From Deroplatys truncata (taxonomy: Eukaryota > Arthropoda > Insecta > Mantodea > Mantidae), in NCBI GenBank assembly GCA_030765065.1, contig CM060990.1, positions 414,169,198 to 414,233,197 of the forward strand: a stretch of 64,000 nucleotides of DNA, read 5' to 3'. The stretch's first letter is position 1; every line of letters starts with the position of its first letter. This document shows, piece after piece, positions 45,771 through 57,592 of this stretch. Under the pieces are notes generated by a model. It was not told where the DNA came from. It saw nothing but the letters and a program-made list of their open reading frames with translations, and did no database searches. The position numbers and the translations under genes are program-made.

Positions 45771-48700
45771 TTAAATGCGCAGATTAAAATCACTGTCATG
45801 AATAAAACGTAAAACACATTCCACAGCATGCGTGTCGTCTGCCAAAACGTTGGCTAGGCCAACAGGCAGACCCACACGAGCACGCAATGCAGCTAAAACC
45901 TGACACTCTGTTAAAATGTGACGCACCGTTAAGGGCACGTCACACTGCCCACAGAGTGGCACGGGGTCACCACTCAGCAAATACTTATGACTAAAAATGC
46001 AATGTCCGATACGAAGGCGTGTTAAAATTACCTCTTCCCGACGAGAAGCACGGGAAGAGGTAGCCCAAACTAACGAGAGAGGCTTAACCTCCCGCAACTT
46101 GTTCCCCCGGAGGGCCGTCCACTCATCGCTCCAAAGCGAGAGGATGCGGCGACGTAAAACAATAAACAAATCTGACGAGGGAACAACAGAGGTAAAACGT
46201 CTGGGTGATAAAATCGCCGACTTGGCAGCGACATCGGCAGACTCATTACCTGAGATGCCCACATGACCTGGAATCCACAAGAAGGAGACGCTGATGCCAG
46301 AGACATCAAGCGAGTGGAGCAGGTCATGAATGCGCTGTACGAGCGGGTGGTAACTGTACAGCGAGCTAATACTTTGAAGAGCACTCAGGGAGTCGGAACA
46401 AATAAAACAGTGCCGTAAGTCGTGCCGCTGAATATATAAAAGAGACTGATAAATGCTAAAAAGTTCGGCGGTAAAAATCGAACATTCTTCTGGTAAACGA
46501 AAGGTAAAACTATTTCCACCACAAAAAAGGCACATCCTACTCCTGCATCAGTCTTAGATCCATCAGTAAAGATAAAAGGCAAGTCCCCGAATTGCGACTG
46601 AAGTTCTAAAAACGCTGATCTAAAGACTGAAGAAGGGGTCTCATTCTTCGGCATTGACGATAACCCAAGGTGACAGAGGGCCTCAGCGCGCGACCATGGA
46701 GGAAAACGCGTTTCCCAACTTGGAAGGGCCGGCGCTGGCGTAACGTCCAAATGCCGAAGTAGCAGTCGAAATCGAACCCCTGGAGGGAGCAATGCAGAGG
46801 AGCTAACTAAGTATTGCCGGTCAAGTGAATCCTCGAAAAATGCCGCGAAAGACGGGTGGTCAGGCAAGCTTGAGAGTCGACAGGCATAGCTGCACAAGAG
46901 CATCTCACGCCTGGAGGACAGCGGAGGATCTGCAGCTTCAGCATAAACACTGGGCACGGGGCTAGTTGGAAAGGCCCCTGTAGCGACTCTAAGACCACGA
47001 TGATGAATGGGATTCAAACGACGTAACACAGATGGACGTGCCGACGAATAAACAAAACACCCGTAATCAAGTTTGGATCGGACCAAAGAGCGATAAAGGC
47101 GAGAAGGACGGTCCGATCAGCTCCCCAGGATGTGCCACTTAAAACACGCAAAAGATTAAGAGAACGGTCACACTTTGCCTTTAAAAAGGAAACGTGCGAG
47201 GTCCAACACAACTTCCTATCAAAAATCAACCCCAAAAATTTCGCCTCGTCTACAAACGGAAGTATCCCTGGCCCAAGATGGAGAGACGGCGGAGGGAAAT
47301 ACTTCCGGCGCCAGAAGTTGATGCAGACGGATTTCTCGGCGGAGAAATTAAAGCCGTTGGCGTTACTCCAGGCGTAGAGACGGTCGATACAGCTCTGGAG
47401 ACGGCGTTCGAGTAGACAGGTCCGCCGTGAACTGCAATAAATAGCGAAATCGTCAACAAAAAGAGACGATGAAATGCCAGGTGGAATACAATCAACAATG
47501 GGGTTGATAGCAATCGCAAAACGTGTGACACTGAGTACAGAGCCCTGCGGTACTCCGTTCTCTTGAATAAAACGACGAGATAAAACCGAGCCCACACGTA
47601 CACGAAAGACGCGGTCCGTCATAAACTCCCGAAGAAATATGGGAAGACGACCGCGGATATTCCATGCGTGAAGTGTACGTAAAATGCCGCCCCTCCAACA
47701 AGTGTCATAAGCTTTCTCCAGGTCAAAAAATACAGCCACGGTTTGACACTTTCTCAGAAATCCATTCATAATATGCGTCGACAAGGACACCAGATGGTCG
47801 ACGGTAGAGCGATAGCGACGAAACCCGCACGTTTCCTTTTTAAAAGCAAAGTGTGACCGTTCTCTTAATCTTTTGCGTGTTCGCTAGAAGTTTCTGAGAC
47901 TCAAGCCACCGTGTCAACCGCCCGTTGATCATGCGCTCCATCACCTTACAAATGCAACTGGTGAGGGAGATAGGGCGGTAGCTGGAAGGTAGTTGGCGAT
48001 CCTTCCCAGGCTTAAGTATAGGGACAATGGTGGCTTCGCGCCAAACGGAAGGAACAATGCCGTCTTGCCAAATACGGTTATAGACCTGTAAGAGAAATAG
48101 TTTACTGTCGGCTGAAAGGTTCTTTAACATCAGGACATGAATGCCGTCTGGCGCGGGAGCGGAGTGCCGAGAGCAATGAAGAGCGTGCTCCAGCTCCCTC
48201 ATTGTGAATAGTTCGTTATAGCATTCATCATTAACAGACCGAGAAGTATATGATGCGGAATCCTGCCGGTCTTTAATAGAGCGAAAGCCGGCGGAATAAT
48301 GGTCTGAACTGGAAACCGCCTCAAAGGCAGAACCCAGAGTGTTAGCGATGGCAGCCGGATCCACTATGGTGGCATTAGAAACCTGAAGGCCAGAAACAGT
48401 ACAATGTGACACTTTACCTGAGAAGCGACGAAGTTTATCCCAAACAACGGATGAAGGCGTAAAACGATTAAAAGACTCGACAAAACGAGCCCAAGATGCC
48501 TTCTTGCTATCCTGAATAATGCGACGAGCCCTAGCGCGCGATTGTTTAAAAGTCACCAAATTATCAAGTGTAGGGTGGCGCCGAAACACCCTGAGTGCAG
48601 TCCTACGGGCACGAACGGCGTCCCGACAATCCTCGTTCCACCACGGAACAGGTGGCCGCCGAGGTTGGGAGGATGAACGGGGTATTGCACGTTCGGCGGC

Positions 48701-49501
48701 TGAGAAATTAATAGACGTAAGGTGCTGCACTAGTTGATTAATGTCGCAGAAGGGCTGGTCGTCAAAATGCACGAGGCTGGAATACAAGCTCCAGTCGGCT
48801 TTTGCGAATATCCAGGTAGGTACTCTGGAATGCTGTACGTGGTGCGACAGAAGAGAAACGATGCAGGGGAAATGGTCGCTGGAGTAGGTGTCAGCGACGA
48901 CGTTCCACTGAAGGTGACGTGCAAGCTGGATTGAGCAAAGGGCAAGGTCCAGGTGAGAGAAAGTACCAGAAGAATCAGAAATAAAAGTAGGTGCACCTGT
49001 ATTGAGGATGGAAAGATTGAACTGATAAAAAATGTCGGAAAGAAGAGTTCCCCTCGCACAAGCCCTTGGCGAACCCCATAGTGGGTGTGGGGCATTAAAA
49101 TCTCCCAACAGAAGAAATGGTGTTGGGAGAGCGGACAGGAGAGCTCGAATGTCCGCGGGAGCGAGGGGAGACGATGGAGGTGAATATACAGAGCAAACAG
49201 AAAACAAAAAGCCGGGTAAGTGAAGGCGAACGGCAACAGCTTGCAAGTCGGATGCAAGTGTGACAGGTGTAAAATGAACGTCGTTACGCACTAAGAACAT
49301 GACACCTCCATGAGCAGGAGTACCCTCCTCCGGTTCAAGGTCGTAGCGAACCGGAGTATATCCTCGGAGATCAAAAGGATCGTGAGGGCGAAGCTTAGTC
49401 TCCTGCAAACATACGACCATAGGCGAATGGGAACGCAATAAAAGTTGCAGTTCCGCCCTATGCGATCGTACACCACGTACATTCCAGGTCAGGATAGCCA
49501 T
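45771..49501 (-). pseudogene. ORF2 polyprotein of H, three lesions
   Basis: ATG at 49501. Residues 1 to about 540 are open: WNVRG, QET, GDFNAPH, SDH, and the RT fingers to the QKLLAN segment. Lesion 1 is a 50-bp foreign segment (47831-47880) replacing about 6 bases. The RT palm then continues (47790-47014) with FFDLEKAYD, NGVPQGS and FVDDFAI. Lesion 2 is a one-base deletion near 47101. RNase H starts with TDGSK. Lesion 3 is the one-base deletion at the T6 run (46523-46528, shared with E and G), after which RNase H and the C-terminal zinc motif are in the -1 frame (46535-45771). Without lesions 1 and 2 the protein would differ from intact ORF2 only by lesion 3. Confidence 0.9.
47831..47880. 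repeat. 50-bp inverted templated insertion in ORF2 of H
   Basis: These 50 bases are the reverse complement of 47144-47193 in the same element, with one mismatch. They replace TGAGCG of the normal sequence. Five further bases (CGCAC, 47826-47830) also match the donor, giving microhomology at one junction. At the mismatch the insert keeps the base seen in other family members, so the donor changed afterwards. Confidence 0.92.
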
Positions 49502-49523
49502 TAAGAATAAGGGGATAAACTTT

Positions 49524-50813
49524 CTATTTAGAAGGGCGGCTTAAAATTACCTTTTGTTTAACCTTTGGGCTCGGGCTTTTGGTATGGAGTTGGTCAGACT
49601 CCATAACTTCCTCGGAGGGAGGGCCCACGCGCTCAGTGCCAGAAACCGATTCAAGTGCCGTGAATCGGTTCTGGGTGGCGATGGGTGAAGGGTGCCGCTG
49701 AGCGCGGCTTGTCCCAGGACCATCCTGGGACAGCGACCTCCGAGGAGGAGAAGGTGAACTTTTGTTACCGCGCGCACGCGGAGGGTCTTTCAAAAAATCT
49801 TCCCTACGAAGTTTCTGCTTGGGCTTCTTTTCAACGGCTTGCGACTTCATTGACTTGGGACCAGGTTTATACGGCTTGGTAACTGTAGCCTTAATAGACG
49901 GCCGGATGGTAGTGGCGGTTAATCCAGTCAAGGTCCAGGTCTGAGTTTCGGCATCTACTCGTGGTACTGGCGAGGCAACAACAGAACTAAATGTGCCAGA
50001 TCGCAGGAGTGAAGGTTGGCGCGCATGGTAACGCCTCCGGGATTCAGCGAAGGAGAGTTTTTCCTTTACCCGGATCTCCTGGATCGCCTTCTCGTCCAAA
50101 TACCGCGGACAGTCGGCAAACGAAGCAGAATGTGACCCTTTACAATTAACGCAGACGGGGGCTGTTGAACAGGTACCTTCGTGTGAGGGCTGGCTACATG
50201 TTGCACAGATGTTAACGGCACTCTTACAGGAGACTTGCGTATGCCCAAAACGTTGGCATTTAAAACAACGCAGAGGTCTAGGAATATAAGGCCTCACAGA
50301 AATCCGTTCGTACCCTGCGGAAATGCTCGTGGGCAGATCGACGCCATCAAATGTAATAAACAGGGTACGAGTGGGTACCAATACGCCGTCGCGTTTGGCC
50401 TGCACTCGATGCACTGCAGTCACCTTTTGATCAGATAGATATTCTACGAGATCCTCGTCGGATATACCATCGAGGCTATGGGTGGTAACGACGCCCCGAC
50501 AGGAGTTCAATGTGCGGTGCTTCTCAACACGGATGGGGTAACCGTGGAGAAGCGTAGCGCGCAACAAGGTCTTACTTTGCTGATCGGACTTAGTTTGTGC
50601 CAATAAGGAACCATTCCGTAGACGAGTGCATGATTGAACCGCACCAGCAATAGCATCTATTCCCTTCTGAATTATAAAAGGGTTCACCTTCTCAAAGTTT
50701 TGTCCTTCTTCTGTTCTCGAAATGACTAAGTAACAACCAGATGACGGCGGTGCTACTTCTGTTACAATAACTTTTCGGCGCTTGTTTGTATTAATGGAGG
50801 AAGGGTGCTCCAT
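49524..50813 (-). CDS. ORF1: intact gag-like RNA-binding protein, 429 aa
   Basis: A complete ORF1 from ATG 50813 to TAG 49524, with no lesion against the family pattern. An RRM-like region lies at about 25-175. The zinc knuckles are CFKCQRFGHTQVSC (183-196), CATCSQPSHEGTC (203-215) and CVNCKGSHSASFADC (221-235). A basic Ser/Pro/Lys-rich tail runs from about 300 to 429. The ORF2 ATG lies 22 nt downstream. It could be translated if the element is transcribed. Element 1 carries the closest relative, with one nonsense codon. Confidence 0.88.
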   Translation of the reverse strand: MEHPSSINTNKRRKVIVTEVAPPSSGCYLVISRTEEGQNFEKVNPFIIQKGIDAIAGAVQSCTRLRNGSLLAQTKSDQQSKTLLRATLLHGYPIRVEKHRTLNSCRGVVTTHSLDGISDEDLVEYLSDQKVTAVHRVQAKRDGVLVPTRTLFITFDGVDLPTSISAGYERISVRPYIPRPLRCFKCQRFGHTQVSCKSAVNICATCSQPSHEGTCSTAPVCVNCKGSHSASFADCPRYLDEKAIQEIRVKEKLSFAESRRRYHARQPSLLRSGTFSSVVASPVPRVDAETQTWTLTGLTATTIRPSIKATVTKPYKPGPKSMKSQAVEKKPKQKLRREDFLKDPPRARGNKSSPSPPRRSLSQDGPGTSRAQRHPSPIATQNRFTALESVSGTERVGPPSEEVMESDQLHTKSPSPKVKQKVILSRPSK

Positions 50814-51446
50814 AGCGAGATAAATCCTCCACCTTGCAACCGTCTCCGACCTCGGGCTCTGACTTCTCGGGCGTTACCGCGGCTTGGGTGAGTGGCCTAT
50901 CTATACCAGACTCACCCCAGGGTCACACCTCCCAGAACATAGACAGAGGGACCCAATCGCTGTCAGAAGTCAGCAGCTCATGCAATGGCCCCCCCGCGGG
51001 ACTGCAGTTGAACAGCGGATACGAACACAAACCCTACATGACGACCCCGGGTGGTGGGGATGACGCCATTACCCACTCACCCAGCTGCGCACGCGGTGCG
51101 CGGGTATCCGTCAGACCGTGTCCACGGAGGATTTAAATAAAAAGATAAAAGAAACTAAAACTGTGTGGGCGTTTCGCACGCAAGGTAGGCCGGCGGGGAA
51201 GAAAAAGAGTTATGCGAATGTCGTGGTGCGAAATGGCCGGAAAGTGATACGGGAAGAAAGAAACGATGGTGAGGTGCGGTATGAATGGAATGCAAAGAAC
51301 GCACGAGAGCCTACCTTGGGTCCACCGGTCACTTGAAGAACCCACCTCGACCGGATGGGGGTGAGGGGATGAATATGGCGATGATTGGCTCGGGAACCCC
51401 GGGTGCGCCAAAAACCCGTACTCACATAAGGTGAGCCCCTGAGGGG
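50814..51446 (-). promoter_or_regulatory. 5' UTR / presumed internal promoter region of H
   Basis: A 633-bp, relatively GC-rich leader present in elements 1, C, D, H and the outer composite element. LINEs of the I group use promoters located downstream of the start site inside this region (established for I and Jockey), and no TATA box is needed. The sense 5' end is CCCCTCAGGGGCTCACCTTATGTGAG. The first ATG is followed at once by TGA (ATGTGA), a minimal start-stop uORF. The antisense strand is also open over about 70 codons, but without an ATG. Confidence 0.65.
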
Positions 51447-51458
51447 AACAAGGATACA
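51447..51458. repeat. TSD, right copy (element H)
   Basis: AACAAGGATACA, identical to 45332-45343. Confidence 0.92.
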
Positions 51459-51878
51459 GAGAAATGAAGCTATTTATTGAATTAACTGAGGAGAATTCTA
51501 GTTTAAACCATAATGAATTGTGGTTCAGCTAACAAACTTTCTTTTGTATTAGGTATCAAACATTTTTGGGAAGCATCAAATTATTTATGTAAAAAGCTAG
51601 CTGGAAATTTCAATTACAGAAGCAATTTGTTATAAAAAGGTCACATGCAAAACATTGCTGCTAGTTTTAACTGTAAGGTTTCAAAATTGAGTGGTAAATC
51701 ATCCATTAAAAGTACAGGTACCTAGTCAATATTTCAGTTATTTATGGACTTCAACAATTTGGACTGTTTGCTTTGGGGTTGTGCTCGGAACAACAGAGGC
51801 AAATGAATCGAGAACCATTACAAACAGGGATGTCCATCTGTATTGCATACTCTGTTGTGAGTGCAGGAAGTTATTTTA
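51459..51878. other. AT-rich spacer, nothing recognised
   Basis: About 420 bp with no repeat or coding signature that I can assign, leading into the degenerate LINE endonuclease region. Confidence 0.5.
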
Positions 51879-52557
51879 AATTCTGATTTTGATATAGTTT
51901 GCATGACAGAAACAGAGAGCAAAAATGTATATAATATAGGTATATACAGTTTTAAAGTAGCATCAATATAAGGTAGGGAAGTGTTGAAGCATGGAGGATC
52001 ATGTATTTTAGCTATATAGGATTTAGAAGCTAAAAAGTTCAAAAATTTCATGGCCTAAATCACAAAAAGCATTTTTATTAACCATAACAAAACTGCCTTT
52101 GCAAAAGGTAATAATTACTTGTATTCATAAATCCTCCAATTGTGATTTCACAACTATCCTCTCAAATCTTGACATGCTTATTCATAAGTTAACTTCTAGA
52201 CACAGAAGTGTCACCAGTGGTCACTGGAAGATACATTTATTTGTAGAAAGTCCTAAATTAATTGGGCTAGACAACTTACTTTTAGCTCATGGCCTACAGA
52301 ATGAAGTAATTAATGCTCAAGGGTAATAAATATGTCAAAAACACACATTGATGTAATAATCGCAAAGTTACTTAATACAAAACCAGCTATAGTAGTAGAT
52401 CTAGGGTGCTCAGATCATGAAACACAAATAACATATACACCAATCAATTCTGCAAGCATTGTTAATTATATGAAGATAAAGAAGAACATCTTTAATAGCA
52501 GCAGCTTAAGTGAATTTAGGTCCTTATTCCAAAAAGAAACTTGGAATGAGTTCAAAT
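51879..52557 (+). pseudogene. Degenerate EEP endonuclease of a second LINE family
   Basis: Readable in pieces with several stops. NSDFDIVCMTETES carries the TET endonuclease Glu. FKVASI and then LKHGGSCILAI (GG motif) follow. Next come CIHKSSNCDF and ILSNLDMLIHKL, and a WKIHLFVES segment where a GDxNI motif is expected. The last block is THIDVIIAKLLNTKP and VDLGCSDHETQI (SDH motif). This is the endonuclease domain of a non-LTR element different from the main family here, probably of Jockey/CR1-type arrangement. The reading frame changes at least twice. It ends where Penelope-like sequence begins, so two unrelated relics abut. Confidence 0.65.
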
Positions 52558-53660
52558 GATGTCATAATATATTTTGACATCACCTCCTCATTTCCTGACA
52601 TCCCATACAACAAACTCTCTCCGCTCCTCAGAAAATGGCACCAATCTAATAACATACCCTCAGAAGGAATAGAGGACTATACCAAACTCGCAGAACTTTA
52701 AATCAGTCAAAACTTTTTCAGTTTAATGGAAGGAATTACCAGCAAAGTATGGTTTAACTATGGGCAACCCAGTCCCTCCCTTCCTCACAGATCTGTTTAT
52801 GAGCTTGTTAGAAAAACATGTAACCAAAGCTTTCCCCAAAATCAGTCAAGGTGTGACTTCAATATGTGCACGGTATTGTTACAATACTGCCAAAAGAAAA
52901 GCACTGTTTAAGATGCTTTAAAATTGTTAAACTTAGAAGACCAAGCTAACACCTTCACTATATAGACAGAGAAAGATGGATGCTTGCCTTTTCTGAATAT
53001 TAAAATACAGAAAAATGAAGACAGACTTTCCTTTGGGATATACAAGAAGCTGACTCTCACAGATAACTACATGAAATGCAACAGTTTTAACTCAAAAGTC
53101 ACACCAGCATGCAATTTTCAACATTCTAGTATGCAGGTTAATCAACTTTCCTTTAAGCAAAACAGAATACAACAAAGAATACCCAAAAATCATCAAAATA
53201 ACAGCTTTTAATGGGCTTAACTCATGAATGATAGTCAGGAAGATATACACAAACTCAGAAAAAACTAGGAAATCAACAATACCATTACCCTAAAACCCTT
53301 GGAAGAAAAGAAATTTAAACAAATTCGGATTCCACAAGACCTTTTCAAAACACAACATAATCCTAATCTCTCAAAATAAATTCAATTTGAAAAATATGTT
53401 AACAACACCTTCCAAAGATAAGGTATAAAAAAACTTCCCAACCTGAGATTTACAGGATAAACTGCTGGGAATGCAATGGAGTATATGTCAGAAAAAACCA
53501 AGCACAACATAACCATCTGCACCAAAGAACATATCCGGAATATAAAATATAAAACAGAAGTCAGAGTTGCAGCACACTTTTGGAAAACCAAGGCTACAAA
53601 ATAAACACAAGCTCTAAATTTTAAAACAAGTACACTATCCTCTAGAACTTACCATATGGG
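52553..53660 (+). pseudogene. Penelope-like element relic (RT plus GIY-YIG)
   Basis: A plus-strand relic with the RT blocks typical of Penelope-like elements. These are DVIIYFDITSSFPDIP (from about 52556), QNFFSFNGRNYQQ, MGNPVPPFLTDLFMSLLEKH, and a RYCYNT segment where the catalytic YVDDT-type motif should be (both Asp lost). CLPFLNIKIQKNEDRLSFGIYKKLTLTDNY follows at about 52984-53070. Downstream, near 53440-53480, EIYRINCWECNGVYV resembles the start of the GIY-YIG endonuclease with its CxxC pair. Stops and frame changes are frequent. Combining this RT type with GIY-YIG is characteristic of Penelope elements. Confidence 0.68.
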
Positions 53661-54931
53661 AGAATATTTTCATCCACAAGCACAAACACAGAGCTATGAA
53701 CTTTCAAAATCCCACCTATAGATATCTATACCAAATTCATCATGCCATCTACCAGAGATCAGAATGTAGACTACATCATCACCACCAGTTGACCTATAGA
53801 TGGTGATGGAAGCATAGGCTTCTGAAACATATCCTGTACAACAACAGAGTAGGTAGAGCAAGTGGTACCACATATAACTCCAAATGCTCAAGTATTTAAG
53901 TAGTCCTGTTGTGATATCCTCTTTGAAGCATGCAGTAAGCTTACTTCCAGCCCATAGAGGTACAGTCGAATGAAACATAAGCCCACATGATTTGATGACC
54001 AATACATCCTGCCTGCATGAACCAAGCTCAAATTCCACTATAACCCATGTGCTGCCCATGCACACCTCTAACATTAATGCATAAGGCTCTGATTCAGCTT
54101 TACAGTATTCAAATACTAGAACCAATTACAGTAAATGTTCAAAGTATCTTCAAACAATCTCAAAAAAGAGGCTCGACAATAATGTCATTGACCACAAGTA
54201 TTCAGAAACACCATAGTTCTCGTGACTATCATAAGCCAATTCATACATAAGAATAGGACTTAGAAGCTAAAATCAATAATATGAATGCTTGTAACTACCA
54301 AATGAGCATATTTCTGGATGCAGGCTGCAATACGAAAATTGTTAATTATGATCTCTCTATCACCAATAGCGCATTTTAATATAATTACTTATGTATTATG
54401 GTGGTATGCCCTTTTAAAGCAGGTGGTTCTTTAAAAGCAGTACTGAACCACAAATCAAAGACAGAGTTTGTTTGTCAATATGTTATTATCATGAAATAAA
54501 AATTACAAAGCACAGTCTGGAAAACAGACACATATTCAGCCACTGCTTACTCGTCTATCACTAAGCAAAACCACCTAGATTTACATGCACCTGCATGCAT
54601 TTCCTTCTTGTTTAACATTTTTATTTATTTAATTCTCCAATTCTAGTAAAGATTTATACTGAACTTTAACAGCTTTAATAATTCTTAGGCTTGACAGCTT
54701 AGTCCCTATTTATTTCATTTGCATTTTTTTATTGTCATTGTTGTTTAGGAGCTACTATGTTAACACAGGACTCCATCTCTTGGGTCCATTAATAAACTGA
54801 GTTTGAGCATATACCTCCTGTGTACAATAATTTGATGATGCACAAAGAGACCAGGAATCAATTGTGGCATGTATACCTAGGTACCCCACACATCAGCTTA
54901 AACATTACATTAAAATATGCCATGAAGTACA
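53661..54931. other. AT-rich spacer, nothing recognised
   Basis: About 1.3 kb without recognisable genes or repeats. Frames such as 54125-53694 (minus) start with non-ATG codons and show no motif. It ends at the (GATGAT)n tail of element K. The TSD of K cannot be tested because its 5' end lies outside the window. Confidence 0.5.
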
Positions 54932-55256
54932 CGATGATGATGATGATGATGATGATGAGATGGGGCTGAAGGGCTCTCAACTGCTAAGGTTATTAGCGCC
55001 CTTACTATGTGTAAAATTAAAATGTAAAAGCCAAAAAATTAAAAAGCCGCACACAAACCGCTTGGTCAAGAACACTGAAAAACACAACAGACCAAATACT
55101 AAGATCTACACACTAATTTCATGGTCAAAAAAAAATATAAAACAACCTGTCAAGAACCGTAGAATGCGAGGGATACGAGCGCCAGATGTCCACTGGGGAG
55201 GAGTGCCCCCATTAAAAGATAATGTAAAATCAAACAGCTAAAAGGCGGTCAGCTCA

Positions 55257-57592
55257 TCAAATACGATGGCCAAAAACAATGTCAGTGATAAAACGTAAAA
55301 GACATTCTACAGCATACGCGTCGTCTGACAAAACGTTGGCTAGGCCAACAGGCAGACCAACACGAATGCGCAACGGAGCTAAAACTTGACACACTGCTAA
55401 AATGTGACGCACCGTTAAGGGCGCATCACACTGCTCACAGAGTGATGCGGGGTCACCAAGGGAGCAGATATCTATGACTAAAAAGACAATGTCCGATTCG
55501 TAGACGGGCTAAAAGCAACTCTTCCCGACGAGAAGAACGAGAAGAGGTACCCCAGACTAACGGGAGAGGTTTAACCTCCCGTAACGTGTTCCCCCTAAGA
55601 GCCGCCCACTCATGCGCCAGCGCGAGATGATACGGTAACGTAAAATAACAAAAATCTGAGGAAGGAACAACACAGGTAAAACATCTGGGTGATAAAATGT
55701 CCCATTTGGCAGCGGCGTCGGCAGACTCGTTGCCTGAGATGTCCGCATGACCTAGAATCCACACGAAGGAGACGCTGATGCCAGAAGCACCAAGCGACTG
55801 GAGCAAGTCATGAATGCGCTGTCCGAGCGGGTGGTAAATATACAGCGCGTGAATACTCTGAAGGGCACTCAGAGAGTCCGTACAAACAACACAGCGCCGT
55901 AAGACGTGCCGCTGAATGTATAAAACACATTGATATATACCAAAAAGTTGGCGGTATAAATCGAACATTGTCCAGGTAAACGAAAAGTAAAACTCTGTGC
56001 ACCAAAAAACAAAGGCACATCCTACTCCAACATCCGTCTTAGACCCATCGGTATATATAAAAAGACAGTCCCGAACTGCGCCTGTAGTTCTAAAAAAGCG
56101 GATCTAAGGACGGAAACAGGGGTCTCATTTTTCGGCATCGACGTTAACCCAAGGCGACAATGGACCTCAGCGCGCGACCATGGAGGAAAACGCGTTTCCC
56201 CCGTGGAAGGGCCGGCGCTGGCGTAACGTCGAAATGCCGAAGAAGTTAACGAAATTGAACCCCTGGAGGGAGCACTGCAGAGGAGCTAACGAAATATTGC
56301 TGATCATGCGAATCCATGTAAAATATCGCGAAGGACGGGTGAACAGGCAAGCTGGAGAGTCGACAGGCATGGCTGCACAACAGCATCTCACGCCTGAATG
56401 ACAGCGGAGGCTCTGCAGCTTCAGCATATAGACTAGGTACAGGGCTGGTTGGAAAGGACCCTGTAGCGACTCTTATGCCACGATGGTGAATGGCATTCAT
56501 TCGACGTAATACAGATGGACGCGCCGACGAATAGACAATGCACCCTTAATCAAGTTTGGATCGGACTAAAGAGCGATAAAGATGTAAAAGGACGGTCGGA
56601 TCAGCTCCCCAAGATGTGCCACTTAAAACACGTAAAAAATTAAAAGAACGGTCACACTTTGCTTTTAAAAACGAAATGTGCGAAATCCAGCTCAGCTTCC
56701 GATTAAAGATCAACACCAAAAATTTCGCATCGTCTACAAAGGGAAGTATTCCTGGCCCAAAATGGAGAGAGGGCGGAGGGAAAGCCTTCCGGCGCCAGAA
56801 ATTGATACTGGCGGATTTTTCGGCGGAGAAATTAAAGCCGTCAGCGTTACTCCAGGCGTAGAACGGTCGATACAACTCTGGAGACGGCGTTCTAGTAGAT
56901 AGGTCGGCGCGGACTGCAATAAATGGCAAATTCGTCGACAAAAAGGGACGATTAAATGCCAGGTGGAATACAATCAACGATGGGGTTGATAGCAATTGCA
57001 AAAAGCCTGAAACTGAGTACAGAGCCCTGCGGTACTCCGTTCTCTTGAATAAAACGACTAGATAAAACCGAGCCCACACGTCCTCGAAAGACGCGGTCCG
57101 TCATAAACTCCCGAAGAAATATGGCAAGACGACCGCGGAAATTCCATGCATGGAGTGTACGTAAAATGCCGCCCTCCAAGTATCATAAGCTTTCTCCAGG
57201 TAAAAAAATACAGCCATTGTTTGACACTTTCTCAGAAAACCCTTCATAATATGCGTCGACAGAAACACCAGATGGTCAACGGTAGAGCGATGGCGACGAA
57301 ATCCACACTGAGCGTTCGCCAGAAGTTTCTGAGACTCAAGCCACCATGTCAACCGCCCGTTGATCATGCGCTCCATCACCTTGCAAACGCAACTGGTGAG
57401 GGAGATAGGGCGGTAGCTGGAACGTAGTGGGCGATCCTTACCAGGTTTAAGTATAGGTAAATTGGTGGCTTTGCGCCAAACGGAAGGAAAAAGGCCGTCT
57501 TGCCAAATACGATTATAAACCCGTAGGAGAAAACGCTAACTGTCGGCAGAATGGTTCTTTAACAGCAGATCATGAATGCCATCCGGCCCAGG
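55257..57592 (-). pseudogene. ORF2 of K, 3' part (RT palm to C terminus), broken
   Basis: Covers RT from the PDGIH segment to the end. FFYLEKAYDT replaces FFDLEKAYDT, losing the first catalytic Asp. NGVPQGSVLS is present. The FVDD region is damaged (FVDEFAI-type, in another frame). RNase H has a CTDS-equivalent and GHADISGNESAD. The C-terminal zinc motif is near 55420-55450. There are many frameshifts. It ends at the TSD of element L; upstream sequence continues at 58217. Confidence 0.8.
57583..57592. repeat. TSD, left copy (element L)
   Basis: CCGGCCCAGG directly before the (ATG)n tail of L; repeated at 58217-58226. Confidence 0.85.

Larger units (their letters stand above)
45344..51446 (-). 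mobile_element. Element H: full-length I-group LINE with 12-bp TSD
   Basis: A 6.1-kb minus-strand copy giving the cleanest definition of the family. It has a (TGA)n tail (45344-45363), a perfect hairpin (45372-45408), a microsatellite (about 45505-45605), a 3' UTR, ORF2 (45771-49501), ORF1 (49524-50813), a 633-bp 5' UTR and the terminal CCCCTCAGGGG palindrome at 51446. An exact 12-bp TSD flanks it. ORF1 is intact, and ORF2 has three lesions including a 50-bp inverted templated insertion. It is closest to element 1 in ORF1 and to E in ORF2. Confidence 0.94.

Noticed and set aside
51421-51446. ATGTGA start-stop uORF near the 5' end as a regulatory device
   Set aside because: Present in the young subfamily but absent from elements 2 and G. 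It is too short to distinguish from chance without expression data.
54932-54959. (GATGAT)n arrays considered as CRISPR-like or independent satellites
   Set aside because: They are short simple-repeat tails always joined to LINE 3' ends, with no spacer structure.
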